64,000 nt of DNA, taken from NCBI RefSeq assembly GCF_032854445.1, contig NC_088295.1, forward strand, positions 29,694,470-29,758,469, given 5' to 3'. Each line of letters starts with the position of its first letter. The stretch's first letter is position 1. The position numbers and the translations under genes are program-made. This document shows, piece by piece, positions 36,500-46,540 of this stretch. The notes under the pieces were generated by a model, which was not told the DNA's origin, did not search any database, and saw nothing but the letters and a program-made list of their open reading frames with translations. This stretch comes from Liolophura sinensis. Its lineage: Eukaryota; Mollusca; Polyplacophora; Chitonida; Chitonidae.

Positions 36500-37277
36500 A
36501 TTGTGTCTAGGGAATATATAGTGTGAAAGTCGTTGGGACCTCCTTCAAGCTCTTCTACAAGGACCTGGTAGTAATAATTCTTGCAGACTTGCAATATATG
36601 AGGGGCCAAATTAACATTTAATCAAGAATTTATCGATATCGAGAAATATTTATCGATATCAGTAATTCTTTTATCGATATCAACAAATGAATTAGTCATA
36701 TCGATAATTCTCGATTAAATGTTAATTTGCCCCCAAGAAATGTTATATTATTAGGGAATTTGTCCGCAGGGACAATAATGTATTTTCTCTGAAGGTCGTC
36801 GAGTACCTTTCGAAATTGTTTGGCTGTTGCATGACCATGAGTATTAATATGGTGGATTGCATAAACAACCTTTTTCTTTACTAGCTCAAGCCAAGTGTCA
36901 AGAACTGAAGATTCTACCGTCTTCCGTGTGCGCCATTTTTTTTTTGTAACGTTTTTCGAGCGCCGAAAGGCCAATTTTCTTATTAGCTCTCTTATTTAAT
37001 TTCTCGGCTCTCTATACTTGGAACCCCTTGCAAGCACACTTCGTAGCTCATCATTATTTACAAGATTAAGGTTACAAGTCAAGACATGTTTACAGGGTGG
37101 TAAGTAAAGACTCACAGTCACAGCTGTATTCACCAGAGGTAAAATCGGACATCTCAAAATCTTTAATAACTGCTTTCGCGCAATTAAATATCTTGGAAGC
37201 GATTGATTTGGTACACTGGTATGAGGGTTCTCGTATGTTGAAGTAATTCGGCACAGCATTGCTAACCTCTGGATCAT
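36500..37277 (-). pseudogene. Penelope-like retroelement fragment, broken
   Basis: Reading leftwards on the minus strand, the 37,277-36,996 frame holds PPCKHVLTCNLNLVNNDELR and then GSKYREP, a pattern I associate with the region before the reverse transcriptase in Penelope-like elements. One in-frame stop (36,996-36,998) follows. The same frame then continues to 36,735 through a basic, helical stretch ending YIIVPADKFPNNITFL. Coding is cut by a MITE and resumes in another frame at about 36,590 with VCKNYYYQVLVEEL. The PADK..NNI...CK.YY order matches the family. The reverse transcriptase core and the GIY-YIG endonuclease are absent. It is inactive. Family identity is from memory of motifs, so moderately sure. 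Confidence 0.68.
36602..36734. mobile_element. 133-bp MITE inserted in the Penelope-like fragment
   Basis: The ends are inverted repeats: ggggccaaattaacatttaa on the left and ttaaatgttaatttgcccc on the right. The interior is built from repeated tatcgatatc motifs (near 36,631, 36,651 and 36,672, with a relative at 36,699). It has no coding capacity. It splits the conserved NNI-to-CKNYY segment of the surrounding pseudogene, which shows it is a true insertion. The target duplication is not clear. Confidence 0.82.
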
Positions 37278-38578
37278 TTAAAATTCACACAATGTTGTTT
37301 AAACGAAGACAACTATCTAGGTATGTAAATTTTAGGAACAGCCTATTTTTGGCAGCCTGAAGTGTTCTGACTGGATGATAAAGTCGAAACTACCATATGT
37401 CTTGACATACGCGGATCACATGGGGTGGTAGAAAAAGTGTAGAACTGGACGTTACTTCCCTGACCACTTTACTCAATATATGAGCAGGAAGTGTATATAC
37501 TGCTGCGTATAGAGCGTGCATGTTATCAGTCGTTTTAGACAAACCTACCAGGTAACTGACAGTTAGTGTTGCTGTGAATCGACACCTTATTAAACTTCCT
37601 CCTACCATGGCTGCGTTGACTTTTTCGATGACATTTGAACAATTGTGCTATGTTAGAATCGTGTGGTTGACTTGATGTTACGTTACCAACCCCAATATCA
37701 TTCTCATTTAAGCCATAAGCAAAAACTGAATCAAGAGTAAGTAAAATCAATGCGTTTTGCTGTCTCAAGATATCTGCTATCTCTGGTAAGATATTTAGGG
37801 CCTAAACATCCTCGATGGCCGCTGCATTGCTGACCGCCAGACCTATTTGCGCAAATGACGCAAAAGCTGTTGGTCACGATTAAATCGAAAGACACATCAT
37901 TCAAATGCTTGAATGGGGCATTTCATTCATTGCACCCTTTCCGGTATGTCTTGCTTCAGGGCAGAGTCAGAAGCAAATATTTGAAACAGAGTAAATATTC
38001 AATTTTCCTGCAGCTTGAGGCTACTGGAGGTGTTCAGAAAGGTGCATTTTGTGAATATCGGGAAAAAATGGCGAAAAATGGCTTTCCTTCAAATGATTTC
38101 CAAAGTCCATGACAAGTCACAATACCAGAAAATCAGACAGATGACGTCTGTGTTGTCCTACGAGATGAGTACCAAATAGCCTCAGGAACAGACCGTACAA
38201 AAGCTATCAGAACTGCCCTTGTTCGGTAAGCCGCAGTGTGTTTGAGAAGCTGCCAGGCTTATGAATGATATTAACATTCAAAACTCACCTGTAGACCCTA
38301 CATACGTGCATTTCTAATACAATGGTCTTCAGTTTTCCCCGAGGGAAATGCCTTCATCTCGGATTACTAGTAAAAATTTCTAGTTAAATTAGAAAACACG
38401 TTTGATGTGAAAGTCGTTTAAATTTGGTACCGGTACACTTATTAAAACTTACAAGCTAATGCCCACTTTGATTTCAAAATTAAAAGTAACATAATATTAC
38501 TCACCGCTGACCTTTTCACCCGAGTCTACTTAAATTGCAGAGAGTAAATACCACATGAAAAAATAGTTCGAACCGTGC

Positions 38579-38873
38579 ATCCAAATCAGTTTTGGGGCCT
38601 CCGTGGCTCAGTTGGTTAGCGCGCTAGCGCAGCGTAATGACCCAGGAGTCTCTCACCAATGCGGTCGATGTGAGTTCAAGTCCAGCTCATGTTGGTTTCC
38701 TCTCCGGCCGTATGTGGGAAAGTCTGTCAGCAACCTGCGGAGGGTCGTGGGTTTCCCCCTGGCTCTGCCCGGTTTCCGCCCACCATAATGCTGGCCGCCG
38801 TCGTATAAGTGAAATATTTTTGAGTACGGCGTAAATCGCCAATCAAAAAAAAAAAAAAATCCAAATCAGTTTT
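38579..38873 (+). repeat. SINE-A, full length and young, with 15-bp target duplication
   Basis: This is the reference copy. The element is 38,594-38,858, with a tRNA-like head, body, 3' module and a poly(A) end of about 15 bases. It is flanked by atccaaatcagtttt at 38,579-38,593 and 38,859-38,873, a perfect 15-bp repeat. The matching sites in X unit 1 (29,440) and unit 2 (32,805) are empty, so it landed after the units separated. The low decay, intact internal promoter boxes and perfect target repeat make it the youngest SINE in the window. SINE-A copies are copied by a partner LINE, which I cannot identify. Confidence 0.96.
38604..38683 (+). promoter_or_regulatory. RNA polymerase III internal promoter (A and B boxes) of SINE-A
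   Basis: The A box is tggctcagttgg at 38,604-38,615, which fits TRGYNNARNNG. The B box is gagttcaagtcc at 38,672-38,683, close to GGTTCRANTCC. The spacing is normal for a tRNA-type promoter. Function is inferred from the match only. Confidence 0.85.
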
Positions 38874-40576
38874 ACTACCTGGATTAAGGCTAAGAATTTG
38901 ATGTATTGCTTTGTCTTGTTTCTTTTTCTTTATTTTTATTTCTCCAAAGATTTAAATACATGGTATTTGATTAATGCGTCTTGCGAAAGCACGTTTTGCT
39001 GAATCGACCTACACAAGAGAACAAATGGTTTTCCTTAAGACTCTGTCAGCACGGGTCGGTTTTCGTCGCTCAGATTAAGAATTTTGGCACAATCAGACTT
39101 TAGCAGGAGGGTTTTTTTTCAGTCGAAGTGGGAAGCTTTCCGTAAATATGCTCAAGGCATCGTTAAGCTTGCCGAATTTCCCAGATAACACATTAACAAC
39201 CAATATTTGATGGGTAGGCAGAACCTTACGGATAGAGAATTTATTCGCTTTATTTCCACAATTTGCTTACCATACTGCCAAAGGATAGGAAGTAATACTA
39301 GTCTGCAACAATGACGGAGAATAAATGTATTGCGGTAAAATTAGATACGGATATGCTTTTCTTTTACACATGGAATTACACATTGAATTTTGTCACCTCG
39401 ACTATGACAAATGTTGATATCTTGATAGGTTTAATAATCATAAATAACGGCATGTAAATTCTACTTACGCCATGGCACTGGGGGCATCTAATTTGCTTTT
39501 TTGAGCATTTAACTGAAATAAAAATTGGTTAATTTATCTCATATTGAAATGTTAAGAACTTTAAGAGCCACAATGGAAGAGCTATTGGAATATAAACTGT
39601 GTGGATCATTCGTGAAATTGCATTCTGTTCCCAAGGTGATGTCCAAGATTTAAATCAATCGTACATGTACTCGCAATCTACATAAGTTTAAAATACCAAC
39701 TGCGGCTTGGAGGAAGTCTGCTCTTGTTCTGCCATGCTGTGTAAGGGCAGCCGGTATAGCGCTCTTATACGATCTCCCGCTCATTCACATTTAATATTTA
39801 TGATGGTTCCGCAGCTCTTGTCTGTTGATTTTGTACCACCAAATTGCATTTTGTTATATCCTGCGATCCACAGGGAGAAAGTCACTTTGCCAATCACTGT
39901 ATAAAAAAGACACCTCAGCATAAAGCTATATGATGAAAGAGGGCGTGTGAAAAAATAGCAGTTCGTAGTCCTGTAACCTTTGTTTATCCAGGCACTAGCG
40001 CTCTTTAAACCTTATTTCTTCACGAAAGTCGGATTTGCTCGTTTCATTGAGTTGGATTATATGCTAAACATGTGCATCCTGTGTATTGATAGGTTGTTAA
40101 GCTTGATAATTTACTGGCATAGTGACATTAACTTTAGTCATCACTTCATCCAGCCTGCAAATCCTTGTCGAGTTATTGTCAAGAGGCTTGTCATCCATTA
40201 GTATGTTTTGCCTTGCTGTACATATAGGTCATACATTAGAATTGACAGTAAGATAGCAAAGGTAGGTGGATTACTCAAGACACTCCGTTTCCCCCACCTT
40301 TAAAGCTTCCACCTTAAATAAAAGTCAAATACTTTCTTATTAGTTTCAACAGAGTTAAGTGCTTATCTCTGTGGTATGGAGGTATGACCCGCATTGTTGC
40401 CAGAAACAAGTTTCTATTGATTTCTAGTGCCTGGTGATAACCCTTTAAGATGTCAGTATGAAGACTTTATATGATTTGTTACAATTTGTTCTCAAAATCA
40501 ACATTTTGGAAGGCACAGAAACCCAGACGTCAAGTGCAGTTAGAATAGTGGAGGACTTCAGAAGACTTTTCCGTTC

Positions 40577-40772
40577 TTTCTGTGATAGAATATGAAATCC
40601 TTTCTGTGATAGAATATGAAATCCTTTCTGTGATAGAATATGAAATCCTTTCTGTGATAGAATATGAAATCCTTTCTGTGATAGAATATGAAATCCTTTC
40701 TGTGATAGAATATGAAATCCTTTCTGTGATAGAATATGAAATCCTTTCGGTGAAAGAATATGGAATTTTCTG
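40577..40772 (+). repeat. 24-bp minisatellite, eight units
   Basis: tgtgatagaatatgaaatcc plus tttc repeats at 40,581, 40,605, 40,629, 40,653, 40,677, 40,701 and 40,725, with a diverged final unit at 40,749. The matching sites in X units 1 and 2 (30,241-30,290 and 34,448-34,503) have only two units each. The array is open on both strands because 24 is a multiple of three. Confidence 0.95.
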
Positions 40773-41495
40773 AATGATATTTTTTCCAACATCTCCAATG
40801 AATATTTTTATTCTTAGAGCGACTATTCTTACATGTACAAGACTATAAGAAAAGGAATATTCCCATTCTGCCTGCCAAGCCTAACGCTGAGTTTGGTTGA
40901 CCATTGTATCAAAGGCATCTGTTCTCAATTACAGTTTGTAGTGGTAGATATCTATGTCACAAGTGGTTATTCACGAACGAGTTGATGACTAAGATAGAAA
41001 GCTTTGGCAGTCGTTTTCTCTTCTCCAGACACCGTAATTATATCCAGCTTGGTTTAATGTCGGGGTGTATAATAGCACAGACGGACGTGAAAGCACGTCA
41101 CCGCGAATTTCTCGTGTCCGCTTGTGTTTGTCTTCACCTTTTTCAACATATCTAGACCAGTGGGGTTGTTGGAGTCCATGGGATTAAGTACAATGTCGAT
41201 TCCAATCAGTTAATCCCAGCCAAACAAAGAAAGGACTCGGGTAAGAGGGCAACTGATAAAATGAACTCACCACAAAAGTCGCTTTGAAACGAGAGAGTAT
41301 TTTCCTAGGGGTTCAATTTTCTGAATGTTTCAATCGCCAGCCATTTCTTTAATGTGATTAAATTATCGCCATAGGTCGGAGTTTAAGATAGTCATTAGAC
41401 AAGAACAATTAAATAAAGGCAAAAACTTTAACACATGCCGAAAAAATTAAACATCTAATGCAATTTTCTCAAAGTTACATCAGAGTATGAGTTTT

Positions 41496-41698
41496 TTCAA
41501 CAAGTACTCCATTGTAACCACGTTATTCATTTTAAAACCTATCTGCCGGGTGCACCAAGTAATATCGCCATGCTTAAAGAGATGTCTGTCTAAAAAGTAT
41601 TGTGGATGTGAAAAAACAGACCTAAATACACATCTTTTACTTGTGTATCTGCACGACACAAATCGTGTAATCTGTGTAACACAACTGCAGCAAAATGT
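41496..41698. other. unassigned sequence
   Basis: Frames on both strands (41,480-41,752 minus, 41,487-41,810 plus) overlap the tandem repeat that follows. No domain is seen. Confidence 0.35.
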
Positions 41699-41858
41699 GC
41701 ATAAGTGTACAACTGACAGACGTGTCACACTGGCATGTGCATCAGTGTGCAACTGGCAGACATGTCAAAGTAGGATATGCATCAGTGTACAAATGACAGA
41801 CATGTCATAGTGTCATGTGCATCAGTGTACAACTGACAAACATGTCATAGTGGCTGTG
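41699..41858 (+). repeat. 40-bp tandem repeat, four units
   Basis: gcatcagtgtacaactgaca begins units at 41,699, 41,739, 41,779 and 41,819, an exact 40-bp period. It also contains gacatgtcatagtg. It is unrelated to the 40-bp duplication at 11,699. Confidence 0.92.
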
Positions 41859-42160
41859 TAAATTCGTGCACCGACGTTTTTACAGTGTGCAACGAATTCT
41901 TAAACAGTATGACTGTATAAATTTTAATTCAAAGCCAAAAGAACATTAATAAGCTTGCAAATTTATGAAAGAAAGTTAACGAAAAATAGTACATGCGTGT
42001 TTCGCGTACTTTACCTATCATTACTGAATTTTCGACACAAGTACTGGAAGTCATTCCTTCCACGTGGTTTACAATAAGATTCTTATAGACTTAAAGGGGA
42101 TGATAATCGAAATGTAGGCCGTACGGTTGTTTTATTAAAGTGAAGTAGTTCATCACTAAT
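41859..42160. other. unassigned sequence
   Basis: No feature is recognised. Confidence 0.35.
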
Positions 42161-42247
42161 TTTAACATGGCAAAACAATATCTCACCATATTTAACATGG
42201 CAAATCAATATCTCCCAATTTAACATGGCAAAACAATATCTCGCCAA
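42161..42247 (+). repeat. 28-30-bp tandem repeat, three units
   Basis: tttaacatggcaaaacaata, then tctc, starts at 42,161, 42,191 and 42,219. Confidence 0.9.
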
Positions 42248-42748
42248 AAGGAGCAAACAGCTCTGTGAAATTCAAATCAATATAACTGGTGTTCTGTATG
42301 TATATAGGCTTATAAACATCTGTTCGTGGAGACAAAAAGTCGAGAAAAGTGTATGAAAAGTAATGTAGATATAGTGACAACGTTTCAACGTTTACGTAGG
42401 AACAAACGGACAGACCGACAACCCATACCATAATACGATTTTTATCTGCTGACGGGTGTGTAGTTGGCTGGGTATAAAGTATAGGCTAAGTTGCCCTCGC
42501 GTGATTGCTGTCGCTTTTTAGACGGGACAATCAACAGTGCCTGCAGCCGGGGCTTTAACATCACGGATAGGGCGTGACAGTCACAGTTAAATCTATACGC
42601 TTTCTGAATTCAGTCAGTTCGATTATAATTCGATTTCCATTCATGTTTTCTTGATTTTTATAGCCTCGATGGAAATATTCAACGGTTATTGATGTTAAAC
42701 AGGCTTTTGTTTGGGTCGGTGGATAAGCTGCATTATATGAAGGTATAA
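42248..42748. other. unassigned non-coding sequence
   Basis: No gene or repeat is recognised. Confidence 0.4.
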
Positions 42749-42989
42749 TTTAGTTATTTATCTGACTGGGGTTTTACGCCGTACTCGAGAATATTTCACT
42801 TACACGACGGCCAGTATTATGGTGAATTGAGGGCAGAGCCCGGGGTAAACCCACTATCTTCCGCCGGTTGCTACCATACCTTAGGGGAAAGCATCTCAAG
42901 CTGGACAGACTCACGGCGATTGCATTGGTGAGATGCATCTGGGCCACTGTGCTGAGCTAGAGCGCGAACCACCAGGCCAAGGAGGCCCC
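42749..42989 (-). repeat. SINE-A copy, nearly full length, at the left edge of Z2
   Basis: Antisense: tail (tagttatttatctgactggg), ttacgccgtactcgagaata, a body with a small deletion, the B-box complement near 42,912, then the head (gagctagagcgcgaaccacc, aggccaaggaggcccc). The head end is at 42,989. The same head and right flank occur in Z1 at 25,523-25,600, so this insertion predates the Z duplication. Confidence 0.85.
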
Positions 42990-43208
42990 ATTATGAACTT
43001 AGGGTCTGACCCTTACATCCGTTACATTTGATCTATTTTTTTTTTTTTTAAGTATTTATTTCATTGTTGTTTAACGCCATACTTGAAGATTTTCCTCGCA
43101 GAGGATATCCGGCAGTTTCACGGGTGTAGGAAATTGAAGGGCCCACAAGAAACTAAGGAACTTTCTCATATCAATCCTAGAGAAGAAGACTTCAACGAAC
43201 GCATATCT

Positions 43209-43412
43209 GATTTATTTATTTTATGTTTTACGCCGTACACTAGAATATTTCACTTATACGACGGTGGCCAGCATCATGGTGGGCGAAAATCGGGCAGAAC
43301 TTGGGGGAAACCCACAACCATCCGCAGGTTGCTGTAAGACCTTTCCACCTAGGGCTGGAGAGGAAGACAGCATGAACTAGACTTGAACTTACAGCGACCT
43401 CATTGGGGAGAG
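43209..43412 (-). repeat. SINE-A copy, only in Z2
   Basis: Antisense: ttatgttttacgccgtacac, tacgacggtggccagcatca, gaaacccacaaccatccgca, then gaagacagcatgaactagac and cagcgacctcattgggg. It interrupts the Z alignment right after gacttcaacgaacgcatatctga, which in Z1 (25,730-25,752) runs on without it. Confidence 0.85.
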
Positions 43413-44287
43413 GCAAGCGGCCATACAAGCGCCCTAGACTTACAACAAAGGCCCAATGGACAGTGATAGCGAAGGAATATTCATAGTACCTGTCGGAGAT
43501 ACTGGTGTGTCCTATAGCTAGACACCTTCCCCACTCAGCCACAGCGCACTCCCTTTAGCCATTTGGGGGACACAATAGAGTAGCTCGGGAATCGTGCGCT
43601 GTGTGCACTGCACTTGTATAATGTTTAAGTTAAAATAATAGTTAACTACCCCCACAGATTCTGCGTAAGGCCGTTTTAATATATGTACACGAAACACATG
43701 TAACGGGCATTTATTATGCTTGACAGTTGTGTACCGTTTGTCTTATATCGACAGTCCCTCTCCTACGGCATGAGGGATTTGTCCGCCACAAAGTGCAACC
43801 AGACACTACGTTCACAGCAGTTATGTGAAATATTAACATTAAATTCCGTAAAACCATTTGTTTGGAGCAAACATTCGTTCATCAACCAAGCTGCTTTTGC
43901 CCGACTAGAACTGACTCTTGTGAAACAGTGATAATTGCTACTTACTGAGATTATAGCGCGCATTACCAAGTGCTTTTTAGGGCTTTGTCTTCAGCCCTCT
44001 GTGCAAATATAACCGTGGTGTTTATGTTAGCAATGCATTATGTAACATTGGAGCGATTACTCTCGGAGGGCTTTTTAAATGCTCGGGTGTGATAGGGATA
44101 CTTGTAGTGAGACATTCCTTGTACAGAAAGGATACAGATTTTCAGGTTTCATCCAGTTTTACGACTAACTTGCGTTCAGCCTCTGTACAATCCGAAGTAG
44201 GCAAGACTGGGAGATATCAGGGCACAGGTAACGACTTGACAAGTTTCAGGGCAGTTGAAGAAAGCAACACGGGCTTTTAAACTGTGT

Positions 44288-45020
44288 ATTTTAGTCAGTT
44301 GACTATATTCAGTTGTCTTTAAAATGAGTAGTACCCGCCACAAAAACTGCCTATAGTCAGTTGCACGTAACAATAATAGCTCTACATATGGCTGTTTTAT
44401 TGTTCAGGTTCTGGTTCATATCCCTGGACAGAAAATGACGATAGAAGATGGGTTTCGACGGCAAGAATTTATTGCCTCTTGAAACGTCATAATTATTAAA
44501 AAAAACAGCGACATGCAGCATGGACGACACCAGTTACCTTAACCTATAAACCCTGTTTCTGACATTTGCCATATTTGAACATGTTTACACCTTTCTGTAT
44601 AATATACCCTTGATAAATGAAATTTATATCATCTCTTGTGCAAATAAAAGATATTAACAAATTCTGTTACACAAAACTGTAGTGTAGGCTGTGGTACTGT
44701 GTGGAGTTTGTTCCGCTTGTTGGTACAGCCATTGTAGAACAAATTACTCTCCACGCTCATTGTCCAGCATGCCACTTACTTTTGATTAATCATGACGTGA
44801 GCCGAGGTAATCAGTTCGTGGTGTCGAAACCAAGCTTATAAAGTTGAACATTATGAACCGGAAAAAGTATTCTAACTGCATTTTCTTTGTAGTAATATGG
44901 ACGTACAAGATATCAGTGTGTAGATCTTGTGGTGTCACTTATGAAAGGCAATTTTCTTACAAAGTATAACGGATTTTACAGATAGCTGAAGATAGCCGAC
45001 TAGTTTGAAGACACAGATTA
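44288..45020. mobile_element. non-autonomous TIR DNA transposon, copy 2
   Basis: The left end (tagtcagttgactatattca, then gttgtctttaaaat, then tgcctatagtcagttgcac) is the partner of a diverged right end (aaaggcaattttc, then ggattttacagatagctgaa, then gatagccgac). The outermost 10 bases of the left arm are not recognisable. Interior blocks (tttcgacggcaagaattt, gacaccagttacc, gtgtaggctgtgg) match copies 1 and 3. Z1 is uninterrupted at the equivalent place (about 26,640), and an adjacent TA there fits a TA target. Confidence 0.75.
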
Positions 45021-45904
45021 TAAGAGGGCTCGCAATTTGGCAGGTTCTGATCGTTAAATAGATGAAGAGATCCCCTTGAAGTTGTGATAATGTACATTTC
45101 TTAAAGCGTGGACTCGTTAACCTGCCATGTTCTTGCCTCCAGAGCGCTGCTTGTTAAGCCCGGGAGGATGACTATGAGGTCGTTGAACGTAGCAGTAATA
45201 AGATCTCCAAAATTAGCTAACGCATATAATCTGATGGCAACTGACCTCGTTTCTAAATTAGACCAGGAGATACATGGTAATCCTATTAACAACAGACAAT
45301 GATGGCAAATTGTAAGTCACAGAATGTGCATCTAATCAAATAACTCTACACAGTGTCGCCCATAAAATAATCATTAAAACAAGTTGTGCGGATAAGTCTA
45401 TTCAAAAGAAGGCATGGATCTATTTTATTAAAATGTTGAACAGGTTAGGCAACAATTCTATGGAGAAAATGGTGGCTATTGGATGGCCTACACTTTGACT
45501 TTTATACACACAACGAAAAAACATAGCCCATCCTTTAAATTAGTAATTTGTAGAAATTAGAGAACGTGACATCCATTCATTACCAAGGATTTGCGTGCAC
45601 TGAAATCTGACAGCCCAGAAATCGGTGAGTGCTCGTTACGCATAAGGGTATTGGAATTATCACACAATTGTATAGGCTACCGTCGAGATGTATAAACATG
45701 CTTTTGGAGTAACAGTTAAAACCTATAATGTTTTATTTCCACAAAGGAAATGAGAGACTACAAGGGTTTTAATTGCTGAGCAGGTGAAGGTATAAGAGTG
45801 TTCAGTCAGTGGATGATATGTATATCTATATTTCATCCTGATTGTTACTCTGATTGACATCATTCCGATGTGTGAACAGAAATTTGTTTTCCACTTTCAG
45901 TGGA

Positions 45905-45947
45905 AATATATATATATATATATATCCTATCCTAGTCACCTTGGATA

Positions 45948-46039
<92 letters not shown>

Positions 46040-46055
46040 TATCCAAGGTGACTAG
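45905..46055. repeat. (TA)n microsatellite framed by a 19-bp inverted repeat
   Basis: ctagtcaccttggatagca at 45,932-45,950 is mirrored exactly by tgctatccaaggtgactag at 46,037-46,055. The 86 bp between them are pure TA. A shorter TA run lies to the left (45,905-45,925). The whole block can fold into a single long hairpin. Z1 has one unexpanded relative, ccaccttggatagcat, at 28,171-28,186. Confidence 0.93.
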
Positions 46056-46491
46056 TTACAGATTCGTGTAAAAAATTGAAATGTGTGAGTGTGTGCTCAT
46101 TTGACACATTTTCTAGACATCGAATGAAGTACATGTACATGTAGTGTATGTACGGTAACGCTTAATGTGGGGAGCACATGTTGAAATACTCTTCCTGTAT
46201 TGCATCCATGCAATATTTATACTCCCATTTACTAATTTTCATCCCAAAACATGAGTTGATATCGTTAACTTAGAACGGAAGCTAAAAGGTGTATACGTTA
46301 CAATCAATTAGAACCAACAAAAGATTTTTTAACGCAAATCGGACGCTGTTTTTAAAATTATGTAACAAATATCGTGTCTGTGCGGTGTGAATATTTGGAG
46401 TATTATAGGAAACAAGCTGTTGACAAATAAGGCAAGGCTGGCCATATTAAAAGAGTTGACCTATACGACATATTGTACAGCATAAGCCTGG

Positions 46492-46540
46492 CCAAGTTTC
46501 ACAAAGATGTCATGTATGTCCGATAATCTAATCCAAAACT
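46492..46540 (+). mobile_element. MITE fragment, same family as 28,762
   Basis: ggccaagtttcacaaagatg, then tatgtccgataatctaatcc, matches the right arm of the 28,762 MITE on its minus strand. The other end is not found, so it is truncated or has decayed. Confidence 0.6.

Larger units (their letters stand above)
36166..37736. repeat. 1.6-kb insert between X units 2 and 3
   Basis: It is bounded by X sequence on both sides: unit 2 ends near 36,165 and a fresh X block starts at 37,737. It holds R1 copy 2 (36,168-36,356), a stretch without matches (36,357-36,500), the Penelope-like fragment split by a MITE (36,500-37,277) and an unassigned 460-bp stretch. The minus-strand frames at 37,390-37,608 and 37,535-37,768 have no domain I recognise. 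They might be a decayed N-terminal part of the Penelope-like element. Confidence 0.7.
37737..41495 (+). repeat. tandem array X, unit 3
   Basis: It starts with the gtaagtaaaatcaatgcgtt block (37,740), which duplicates what unit 2 already has at 35,641-36,160. It then runs through the SINE-containing site (38,594), the caacattttggaaggca block (40,500), an expanded 24-bp array (40,577-40,772) and the cttctccagacaccgtaatt block (41,019). Similarity stops near 41,495, so the final part seen in units 1 and 2 is missing. It is flanked on the right by unrelated sequence. Confidence 0.82.
42930..46470 (+). repeat. duplicated block Z, copy 2
   Basis: It is the direct partner of Z1 (25,523-28,520), about 17.4 kb away, and flanks the X array on the right. 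Relative to Z1 it has gained a SINE-A (43,209-43,412), a TIR element (44,288-45,020) and a large (TA)n inside a hairpin (45,932-46,055). It has not got the Z1 SINE-A at 27,482. Its open frames are not shared with Z1, so no gene is supported. Confidence 0.82.

Noticed and set aside
38594-38690. SINE-A head as a functional tRNA gene
   Set aside because: A and B boxes are present, but the sequence runs on into a SINE body and poly(A) with a target duplication, and it has no proper acceptor stem end.
45854-46051. 65-codon frame across the (TA)n tract
   Set aside because: It consists almost wholly of alternating isoleucine-tyrosine codons from the microsatellite.
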